Assembly (NCBI RefSeq): GCF_001540865.1
Contig: NC_033640.1
Coordinates: 4,443,988-4,507,987, forward strand
DNA from: Ananas comosus
Taxonomy: Eukaryota > Streptophyta > Magnoliopsida > Poales > Bromeliaceae
Reading direction: 5' to 3'
DNA length: 64,000 nucleotides
Shown here: positions 55,656-64,000 of the stretch, in pieces
Position numbering within the stretch: the stretch's first letter is position 1
Layout: each line of letters opens with the position of its first letter
Made by a program: the position numbers and the translations under genes
The notes under the pieces: model-generated
The model's input: the letters and a program-made list of their open reading frames with translations, nothing else
Told to the model about the DNA's origin: nothing
Database searches by the model: none

Positions 55656-58252
55656 TGTGAGATATTGAAACTCGATGGAATTTGGTTAACTTTGGCCAAA
55701 TGGACCAAAGTGAGCATTTGAGCGGTTTGGACTAGTTCCATTCGGCATTCGGACAAGGTTGGAAGGGCAAAAATGAGTTCCAAAGGTGTTGGAATGGTTT
55801 TGACATCGATCGGCGCGAAGTAGAGCCGAAGAGAGGTGAAAACACCATTCTGGAGCTGTTGTACCGGTACAAGGGTGATGGTTGTACCGGTACAACCATC
55901 GCTGCCGGCTGTGAGCTCTCGGGTTTGAGGGCTCCAGGTGTTGTACCGGTACAAGGCTCTCTTGTACCGGTACAAACCCGTCGAAACCGAGAAACTGAGC
56001 GCTCGGGTTGCGCTCGGTTTGGCTGTCACCTAAGCCTTGTACCGGTACAAGAACCCGTGTACTGGTACAAGGGACCCGAAACAGCAGGTCTGTTTAGAAA
56101 TATAGAAATTAGAGGGGCTTTTTGAGATTTTGTTACATTAGAGGGTTAATATACCTCTCTCACAGCCTCTCTCTCTCACACTTAGCCTCTCTCTCTCCCT
56201 CTCACAAAGCTCTCTCTCTCTCTAAACCAAAAAGAAAGAGAAGAAGAAGAAGAAAAGAAGGAGAGAAAGAAAGAGAAGAAGAAGGAAAGGAAGGAGAAGA
56301 TCAAGGAGAAGAAGAAGAAGCTTCTCTCCCTCCTCTTCCTCAATCTAGGGCTTGCTTTGGAGCAAACCCTAGAGGTAAGCCTCAACCCTAATTTGAGATT
56401 CTAGGGTTTTGGGAGCTTTTTGTTGGTTTTATTGGTTCAAATGGAACCTAAGGAGCTTAGAGGACATGGATCTAGCTCACATTGAAGCTAGAAACCATGG
56501 TTTCCCTTGGGTGCTAAACCTAGGGTTGGATTTTGGGGTTTTTGGGAATATAGGATTTTGATCTATTTTGATGGGTCAGAAACCTAATTGTTATGTTCCC
56601 GAACGCGTAGGCGAAGACGATTTGTTGATCCAACGAGTGAGCGCGGAGATATCACCGATTTGGTCGCTCTAGGGTTCGTTTTGACCCAAGGTGTTGAAGC
56701 GGCGCACGTGGACCGCAACGCCGAGTTCCTTAGCTTTCCAACACTACCACAAGGTGGGTGGTGACCATCCCGAAGCCGCGAGGCTACTTTCTATGTCTAA
56801 GTTTTAATATTGATCTAGTTGCATCTTGTTCATGTTCATATAGGGTTAGAAGATGATTGTTGTTGCTTATATTTGCATGCTAGTAGCTATATGTCTTGTT
56901 GATTGATCCATGATCTAGTATGCATGAATAACCTAGACCCTATATGAGTTGATTAATGTTTATGTTGCTAAAGAACTAGTATGATGTAACTAGTGTTGAT
57001 AATGAGTCAAAATGACAAGCGGCATCTAACATAGAAATCTATGACGAGTGGCATATGATTGTTGATAGCTTATGACATGAGAACCCTAGTGTAGTTGAAA
57101 CACTATGAGATTGGGTATTAGAACACTATGATTCTATGACGAGATTACCCTCAGAGGGTAGAATGCTGTTGATTGTGAGTTGATCGTGCTCACATAGCCT
57201 GTCTGTGCTTGGAGGGATCGCTCCCCGCAAGCTCTGCACTCCGGAGGTTGGTCACTAGAGGGACAGTCAGTGTGCTGTCTGGACGGTCTGTGTGCTGTCC
57301 GCAGGCGGTCTCGGGAGTAGTTCAGTGAGACTTTCCCTATGAGACTTACACGTGAGTTATGCTTGTGAACCTCGAGTTCATCCTGAAATTTGGGTAACCT
57401 ATTGAGTCACACTCATTACTTGTTGTTTATAGCAGCTTTCCCATGGTTGTTCATATTAGCTTACTTGTTGTTGTTGTTCATAGCAGCTTTCTATACAACT
57501 TTATTTATTGTTCATGCATGCTGATATCAGATTGAGGCATAGCTAGATATTCATGATTTTACCTACTGCCTTACGTTTCCTTACTTGCTCAGTTATCATA
57601 CCTGCTTTTAGCTAGTTTAGCCATGTGTATATATTGCATATATATCTCTCTATGCCTGCTTCGACCTAGTGGGTAGATCGGTTGAGTCGGCGGCCGAAAC
57701 CACTGGGAACTATTCATAGTTCTCACACCCTTTGTTGCAGATGCCAGTTCGAGTGTCCCGACCGAGCGGGAGGATCGCAGCAAGGGCTTAGCGCCCTAGC
57801 GGTATCAGTTGATAGCTTACTTTCCTACATGCATTAGATCCACCCTGTTTTTATATTTTGAGAGTAGTTATTGTATAGGGTGAGGTTTTGGAGAGTACTT
57901 GATGTATTTACATTTTGGATAAAGATTGAAAAACAATATATGAAGGTTTAAATGCAAGTTGTATTCTAAATGCTTCAAGTTTCATGGTTCAAATAGTTAA
58001 GTTTCACTCTTTTGTATACTTGTATGCTTCTTACTAGTATCGCTTGCTCTTGTTGGTATTAACACTGTTTGTGTTATCGTTGTTTGATTTTGCATGAAAT
58101 CAAGTTGTTTTTCCTGGGGACTTGTTGTACACAATCTCGTTGGTTAGCCTTGGGCGGACGGGGGAGACTCTGTCCGTTCAGCCTCACGCCCGCCGCCCTC
58201 AAACCGGACCAAATCAGTACCGTTTTCGGGTAGTGCGGTCGGGGGCGTGACA
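55656..58252 (+). mobile_element. CGTGACA-type solo LTR E nested in F
   Basis: Starts TGTGAGATATTGAAAC at 55656, ends gggggcgtgaca at 58252, 2597 bp. The flanks AGAGC (55651-55655) and CGAGC (58253-58257) match 4 of 5. It holds a GTACCGGTAC array (55858-56072), a CT/GA-rich leader (56155-56320), the accactgggaactatt/ttctcacaccc block (57700-57730) and the terminal gccttgggcggacgggg block. Confidence 0.85.
55858..56072. repeat. ACCGGT palindrome array in LTR E
   Basis: Five perfect GTACCGGTAC palindromes (extended to TTGTACCGGTACAA) and one gtactggtac variant. Confidence 0.9.
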
Positions 58253-59234
58253 CGAGCCTCTTTATGGCATTATTCATGACCCTATGTCCAACATGAGAGT
58301 TATGTCTAAAAGCACATTACACTTCTCATTCTCACTATATAGAACATGATCTTGAGTCATATCTAGAATGCTAAACACATGTATTAGTCTCACATGCCAT
58401 TCTCTACTACATAGAGGTCCAAAAATGCATTATATATAATGTAAGCATTTTAAGCATTCTAAAATTCACAATAAATACATCTGAATTTTTATTTTACGAA
58501 ACATAAATTACCAAATATAAAAATTTCTCATATTGTAGGCTAGGTCAAACCCACCGAGCTTCGCGCAACCCTTCGTTTGCACCAACGAAGGTGTCCACTA
58601 ATCTCCTAGCACCCTAGAAGCATCAAAAAGTGAGCTACAAGAAGTAAACGAACACCTACTAGCTCAATCGTTAACCAACAAGACAAAAGGGCCAAAATCT
58701 CACCTATAGTGAAGAATCCCTCATCAAAGCTCAAATGGAAGTCAAATCCCTTCCAAAGCAACCTAAACCAAGGTTCTAATCCCATTAGATTAGCCCCAAA
58801 AGTCTCCAAACAAAAAGCCCCAAAAATAACCCTAAAATCCAAATCTATGGTTTCAACTCCCAAAATCCACCAAAACTAGGTCTAGAGGGGAGGAACAAGC
58901 AACTAACCTCTTTAGAAGCTCCAATCCAAGCTCCAAGAGTAAAGATCTCCTCTTTAGCAAGCTCCAAGTCCAAGCCTTCAAGCACCCAAAGGAAGAAGAG
59001 AGGGAGAGAAAGATGCTCCAAGTCCTCTTGTTGGTCTTCTTCTTCTCCTTCTTTCCTTCTTCTCCTTCTCCTTCTTCTTCTCCTTCTCTATCTAAGGTGT
59101 AGGGAGAGTTGAGAGAAGAGAAATGAGGGAGAGAGATGGTGGAGTGGCCATATAGGCTCTCTATTGTAACAAAATCCAGAAAAGTCCCTCTACTTTGCAA
59201 CTTGTGCAAAGTCCGGACTGGGCAGATTTCGCCC

Positions 59235-59450
59235 AGAGGGACCAGTCTCTCCCTGCTTGGGACCGGTCTCTCAAGTCCATCCCGCAAAACCTGCTCTCGG
59301 GAACCGGTCTCTCCCCGCATGGGACCGGTCTCTTCCGCGAAAACGCGCTCAGGGACCGGTCTCATCCGCCACGGACCGGTTGCCTCGCAGACTGCCACAA
59401 CACTGTTCCAAGGGGACCGATCTCTCCCACCAAGGACCGGTCCCCGAGAG
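59235..59450. repeat. GGACCGGTCC cassette in LTR F
   Basis: At least six gggaccggtct/gggaccagtct-type sites, ending in aaggaccggtccccgagag. It sits at the U3 position that holds GTACCGGTAC in LTR E. Confidence 0.88.
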
Positions 59451-59844
59451 TAAAAACTCTCAGGATAAAGCTTAATTTTCAGGATTCGAACTTTTTAGGT
59501 CGGAACACCTTCTACGACCCTCCACAAAGCGTGGAAAAGCTCGGAACACATCCAATCACTCGAACCTCGCAATTTGCACAGGTCCAGTGTGTTACACCTT
59601 CTCCTAGCTTGCTTCTCCTTCTTCTCCACCTTCTTCTCCTTCCCTTCCTTCTTCTTCTTCTTCACTTCAAGAAATAGGGAGAGAGAGTTTAGAGAGAGAG
59701 AGAGGGAGAGTGTGTTTGGGTGAGAAATGAGACAGGGAGAGAGTGATCTCCCCTTTATACCCCGAACTAATCCAACAATTGCATAATAGCCCATCCACTT
59801 TGCTTCTCTCACACTGCCCAGACTGGGCAGTTTTCGTGCTCGGG

Positions 59845-60062
59845 GACAGACCGGTCCCCGAGAGCACCACTTGCGGGCAGAGGCTCTCGGCCAGCTTCTA
59901 CGCGTACAGGGACCGGTCCTCGTCTCAGGGACCGGACCTTCAAGGACCGGTCCCCTCTAGAGGGACCGGACCCCGAGAGCAAACATCGCGCGCAGAGCTT
60001 TTCTGCCGCACATTCAGCTTAAGGGGACCGGTCTCTCCCACCAGGGACCGGTCCCCGAGAGC
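59845..60062. repeat. GGACCGGTCC cassette in LTR G
   Basis: About seven sites such as gaccggtccccgagag, gggaccggtcct, gggaccggacc and ggggaccggtctc. Confidence 0.88.
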
Positions 60063-62274
60063 AAAATCTGCTAAGTGCAGATTTTTGAACAACTTGCTCT
60101 CGTGGATCCGTTGCAATGCACTTTTTGGGTTTTCGACTTCTTCAGCCTTTCCGAAGCATACCCACTCGACAATTAGTCGATTCTGAGCGAAGTCCAACTC
60201 TCGGATTTCAAGAATTCACTTCCTTGCAGAAATAAAAATAAGCAACCAATGAGGGTGAGAACTATTAAACAATAGTTCCTAGTGTGTAAGCCGCCGAGAG
60301 TAGCGAAATACACCACTAGGTAAACTGAGACAAGATAATTATAACTGAAATATGAAGCATAAATGTAGAAATTGAAATAAGATGGTTCTAATACTACCCT
60401 GCCTCTAAGTTATAATGCCAACTAACCTGAATGTGGTTCTCTCACTGTCATATGTACAAGTATTAATATACAAGTTTACATGTATATCCATCTTTATACT
60501 AAGAGCAATAGTTAAGGGGAAATTTTTCATTTTTATCACTTGGCTACACTACTATACTAATCAATATGTGTATAGATTTACTACTATTAAGGTTGCCAAT
60601 ATAAATAATGACCAACATAACTGTCTAACTACTATAGATGCATCAAATAGTTGTGATGTACAATATCACAAAGTAATAACCAACTGAAATGCCCATCTAC
60701 TATGTATGCATCAACTAGTTGTGATGTACAATGTCATATTTACTTAACTTTTACACAATTAACGAAGAACTTACACATGGCAACGTCCTGGCTTGTGCCG
60801 TGCCTAATGGCTCCGTGGTAGTCAACATTCCCCCTCTCGGAATGAACCTCGGCCATGGCATTCCACTTTGGCGCCCAACCCGACACGGGCGATCAGTCGT
60901 TGCAAAGGCTAAATCCAGAGTGCCGGCTTGTAGGGAGCGACCCTCACAAGCTTGTGCAAATGAGTACAAAGGCAAACAAGCATGGTCAAAAGCGTCATGT
61001 CCAAAGGCAACATATCTCAATCATCATGTCTAAAACATGGTATCACAATCATCGACTCAAAGGTTGGGTGCTACAACGTATATGTCATGGTTCTCTTCTC
61101 AATCAATTTGGGAGTGCATTCCTACCAAAATGTAATATGTCTCAACCATGAAAATGTTTACGTCTCTTTTATCCTAACAAGGATGGTTCTATATCTCATG
61201 CATGACCATGGATGTCACGCCCCCGCCTCGAGACCGCTACCAATTTGTTACGGTTCGGGCGCGGCGAACGGACGCCGAACGGACAGCACCTCCCATGTCC
61301 ACCCAAGGCTGAAACGACGAGATCATGTATACAAGTTCCTAGGAATACACTTGATTACATACACGATCATACAACAATAGCGAGAGCACAAACAGTGCTG
61401 AACAATACAAGAGCAAGCGTCACGAGTAATAAACATACAAGTGAAACAAAGAGAGAAAAAGATACTAAGCTATTACATTAGTTCAACATAATACAATTAA
61501 TTACAACTTTGTAATCTCCCAAAATATAAACATTAGTTTACATTCATCTCAAAATATACCTCACATCCTATATATCATCTACTCTCAACATATAGGATAA
61601 CTCTAATGCAGTAGGAAAGCATCTACCAACTAGCACTAGGGCGCTAAGCCCTTACCGCGATCATCTGCCGGTCCGCTCTCGTGTGTACCTGTACCCCAAA
61701 ACCACATGGGGTGAGAACTATATAAATATAGTTCCTAGTGGGTTTGGCCGCCGACTCCGTCGATCTTCCCACTAGGTCCAAGCTGGCACAGATAGATAGA
61801 TAGAAAGGTAGATAGAAATAAACTGCTGCTATATCTACTATGCCATCAAATGCAAAGAATACATGGAACATCATCTAGCAATAACCTACTATTATGCTAG
61901 TATGCTTCAACAGTGTAATGAATACAACTACAACATAGTTATGCAGTCTACTATTGCAACGTACCTGTTAGGTCCTATGTGTTGGCAAGTTTCGTGGGTC
62001 GAGTCGGAGTCTTGAAGAAATTCGGAGCGGAGTATTGAAAATCGAAGAATCCAAGACTTCGAAGAATCGGAAAGGACGCAAAACACGCAAAACTTGAATC
62101 ACGATGCGTAGGTAAGTTTTAAATCTTGTTTATGGTGATTCATACTTATTTATAGATCTTAGAATCATATTTTCAAGTTGTAATTGATTAGAAAGTTTCT
62201 AAGAGTTTGTAAAATCCGAAACAATGCATTTTCAGCGAAAATTGCATTGCTGTACCGGTACAAGGGTTTTCTGT

Positions 62275-62805
62275 CCAGGGTACAGCCATCAACGTTTGCG
62301 CAGAAAGTTTGATGGTTGTTCCGGTACAAGGGTTTTCTGTCCAGGGTACAGCCATCAACGTTTGCGCAGAAAGTTTGATGGTTGTTCCGGTACAAGGGTT
62401 TTCTGTCCAGGGTACAGCCATCAACGTTTGCGCAGAAAGTTTGATGGTTGTTCCGGTACAAGGGTTTTCTGTCCAGGGTACAGCCATCAACGTTTGCGCA
62501 GAAAGTTTGATGGTTGTTCCGGTACAAGGGTTTTCTGTCCAGGGTACAGCCATCAACGTTTGCGCAGAAAGTTTGATGGTTGTTCCGGTACAAGGGTTTT
62601 CTGTCCAGGGTACAGCCATCAACGTTTGCGCAGAAAGTTTGATGGTTGTTCCGGTACAAGGGTTTTCTGTCCAGGGTACAGCCATCAACGTTTGCGCAGA
62701 AAGTTTGATGGTTGTTGCGGTACAAGGGTTTTCTGTCCAGGGTACAGCCATCAACGTTTGCGCAGAAAGTTTGATGGTTGTTCCGGTACAAGCTTCATGC
62801 TGTAC
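62275..62805. repeat. 66-bp minisatellite, eight units
   Basis: Units begin near 62281, 62347, 62413, 62479, 62545, 62611, 62677 and 62743 (anchor tacagccatc), almost identical. Each includes ttccggtacaaggg and a short inverted pair (CCATCAA ... TTTGATGG) around TGCGCA. Because 66 is divisible by 3 and the units lack stops in several frames, open frames of about 200-236 codons arise on both strands; none resembles a protein. Confidence 0.97.
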
Positions 62806-62969
62806 CGGTACAAGCCCTGTTCCGGAACAAGCTGAAGCTATCCAGGGTACAGGAGCTTCGCAGAAAAATCTTCCGTCATGGTGTACCCTGGACAACATTC
62901 CTTGTTCCGGTACAAGGTGCTGTTTTTGGAAAGAAACTTTCTAATTCGACTCCAATTGATTCTAAAGTC

Positions 62970-62977
62970 TATAAATA
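62970..62977 (+). promoter_or_regulatory. TATA box of solo LTR copy 3
   Basis: TATAAATA followed by agctattgggc, conserved in all three copies of the family. Confidence 0.65.
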
Positions 62978-63222
62978 AGCTATTGGGCTTCTCTAACACA
63001 TCAAGCATCATAAGAATACATGTTTGAGAAACCCTAGAGGCTCGGATTTCATCTTAAACCTATTTTCTACAAAAAGCCTCTTTTAGATCAAATCGAGATA
63101 TTGAAATTTGATATTAATATGTCGATTTGATCTCCGCTTCGCTTGGAGTTCTATTCCCTGGTTTTCTACGATACTCCTAAGCGAAGGATCACCATACACA
63201 TGATGCTCTTCATGAACGGCGT

Positions 63223-63448
63223 CGTGGATTCGGCGTGAACGAAGACGGTTCGTGGATTCGGATCGTGAGCTCGTGGATTCGAGTGGGCGTCGTGGATTCG
63301 ACGTGATCGAGGCTTCGTGGATTCGAAGTGGTGACGTTTCGTGGATTCGGGACGTGGCGTTCGTGGATTCGGACGTGGGGCGTGGACAACCCGTTGGTGT
63401 GCGCGAGATCCGGAGAAGATAGAAGAGAGGTTTGAGTCCGTGGATTCG
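63223..63448. repeat. CGTGGATTCG decamer array (copy 3)
   Basis: Eight occurrences starting near 63223, 63251, 63272, 63291, 63316, 63340, 63362 and 63439, separated by unrelated GC-rich spacers. Located downstream of the TATA box. Confidence 0.88.
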
Positions 63449-63839
63449 GTAAATCACCTTGTAATCTTTTATTCTTAGTGGATTGTTATCGCGTGTTGGT
63501 CCCGTGGGTTTTTTACTCCGAGTTTGGAGTTTTCCCACGTAAATCTCGGTGTGCTTTTTATTTTCCGCATTTATTTTTATTGCATCGAGATTTGTGGTTT
63601 TTGGCCGTTCACCTATTCACCCCCCTCTAGGTGATAGATACAATCTAGATAGATCCTTGGGCTCCTCAAAACTTTCAGTACCACGTCCCTCGTAAATCGT
63701 ATCGAGTCTCGTCGAAACGAGCGGAACGCGGAGTGGAACGAGTGAGTATAGGCCCTAAGTGCATTGGAGCCTATATATGGTGCATAAGGACCTGAGAGAG
63801 TGAGATTTCAAAATCTGGCTAAGTCCCAGATTTTGTGCT

Positions 63840-63935
63840 CTCGGTGACCGGTCCCTGAAGGAGAGACCGGTCCCCGTACACGTAGCCTACCAGGAATCCT
63901 GAGGCATCCGGTCCTTGGCAGTGAGACCGGTCCTC
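63840..63935. repeat. GGACCGGTCC-type sites near the right edge
   Basis: gtgaccggtccc, gagaccggtcccc, catccggtcc and gagaccggtcct within about 100 bp, directly before the next LTR start. Confidence 0.8.
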
Positions 63936-63943
63936 GGGAGACC

Positions 63944-64000
63944 TGTCACGCCCGGGTACCAACGGAAGCATATCCGGTACGTGCACAGACCCGCCATACA
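63944..64000 (-). mobile_element. Start of another CGTGACA-type LTR, minus strand
   Basis: TGTCACGCCCGGGTACC start with a gcggaagcatatccgg-like continuation matching 9734-9790. It continues beyond the window. Confidence 0.75.

Larger units (their letters stand above)
54346..59596 (-). mobile_element. CGTGACA-type solo LTR F nested in G
   Basis: Starts TGTCACACCCCGGG at 54346, ends gtgtgttaca at 59596, perfect TSD CCTTC (54341-54345 and 59597-59601). Own sequence 54346-55655 plus 58258-59596, about 2.65 kb. It contains hairpin units (55550-55568, 55602-55620) next to the insertion of E, and a GGACCGGTCC cassette (59235-59450). Confidence 0.88.
52551..60228 (-). mobile_element. CGTGACA-type solo LTR G nested in H
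   Basis: Starts TGTCACGCTCCG at 52551, ends acttccttgca at 60228, perfect TSD GAAAT (52546-52550 and 60229-60233). Own sequence is 52551-54345 plus 59602-60228, about 2.4 kb. It contains the gttcccagtgggttcgg block (53010-53030) and a GGACCGGTCC cassette (59845-60062). The sense start TGCAAGG differs from the usual TGTAA. Confidence 0.82.
52158..61212 (-). mobile_element. CGTGACA-type LTR H, minus strand (outermost of a nest)
   Basis: Starts TGTCACGCCCGGGC at 52158. Its own sequence is 52158-52550 and 60234-61212, separated by LTR G with a GAAAT duplication. It carries the conserved gtgagaactatt...agttcctagtgtgtaag block (60252-60292). It is interrupted again at 61213 by LTR I, and its far end is not seen. 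Confidence 0.75.
61966..63677 (+). mobile_element. Solo LTR, TGTTAGG...TTTCA family, copy 3 (expanded)
   Basis: Starts TGTTAGGTCC at 61966, ends aaaactttca at 63677, 1712 bp, perfect TSD GTACC (61961-61965 and 63678-63682). Order: U3 with eight tandem 66-bp units and ACCGGT palindromes, TATAAATA (62970-62977), leader, CGTGGATTCG decamers, ttcacccccctctaggtg, end. It is about 500 bp longer than copy 1, accounted for by the repeat expansion. Confidence 0.9.
61213..63943 (-). mobile_element. CGTGACA-type LTR I, minus strand (right part unresolved)
   Basis: Starts TGTCACGCCCCCGCC at 61213 and carries ttcctagtgggtttggccgcc (61733-61755). It is split by the solo LTR 61966-63677. The sequence after it (63683-63943) has gaccggtccc sites typical of this superfamily, but I cannot align its flanking part to the LTR, so continuity is uncertain. 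Confidence 0.55.

Noticed and set aside
62165..62944. Open frames of 203-236 codons on both strands
   Set aside because: They arise from the 66-bp tandem repeat, whose length is a multiple of three. The proteins are pure repeats with no domain, and frames are open on both strands at once.
63223..63448. CRISPR-like decamers with unique spacers
   Set aside because: The repeat is only 10 bp, spacing is irregular, there are no cas genes, and the array lies inside an LTR leader.

Overview
This is plant nuclear DNA, almost certainly from a flowering plant and plausibly a monocot. The evidence is a spliced SBP-box transcription factor with plant introns, chromovirus-type Ty3/gypsy remnants, TRIM elements, a CACTA MITE and dense (TA)n/(CT)n microsatellites. 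I cannot fix the species from the sequence. Three runs of N (11773-11872, 23361-23385, 25825-25849) and one single n (31661) mark assembly gaps. Only one host gene is convincing.

Layout. (1) 1-19975 is a mosaic of nested long terminal repeats. Most belong to one superfamily of about 2.4-3.0 kb LTRs that start TGTAA/TGTAG and end CGTGACA. Two remnants of the cognate polyprotein (integrase C-terminus plus chromodomain) adjoin 3' LTRs at 12324-12923 and 17004-17066. (2) 19976-47400 is AT-rich. It is dominated by two families of miniature elements whose copies sit inside (TA)n or (GA)n tracts: a long-TIR family of about 540-590 bp (16 copies or fragments) and a shorter family of about 130-280 bp (16 listed loci). 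This part also holds a CACTA MITE, two TRIM elements, a copia-like LTR pair of remnants, a minus-strand LTR at 37282-40919 and about 1.2 kb of TA/TG repeat. (3) 47411-49980 holds the only host gene, an SPL8/LIGULELESS1-like SBP transcription factor with three coding exons. (4) 52158-64000 is a second nest: solo LTR E lies in F, F in G and G in H. Target-site duplications are perfect for F and G and 4 of 5 for E. Another LTR interrupts H further on, and it in turn carries a TGTTAGG-type solo LTR.

The most unusual signal is a recurrent design rather than a gene. Short dyad-symmetric motifs are arrayed in several unrelated elements, and both arms change together while symmetry is kept. LTR U3 regions carry arrays of GTACCGGTAC in some copies and GGACCGGTCC in others. 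The same palindromes occur in a different LTR family (TGTTAGG...TTTCA), where a 66-bp unit has also expanded to eight copies. LTR centres carry hairpin arrays such as AATGTC-ATAAAGA-GACATT, and at least two nested LTRs inserted at such hairpins. The TA-embedded MITEs carry subterminal palindromes around CACGGAGGCCTCCGTG whose outer bases also co-vary.

Most open reading frames in the window are by-products of these repeats and are not annotated as genes.
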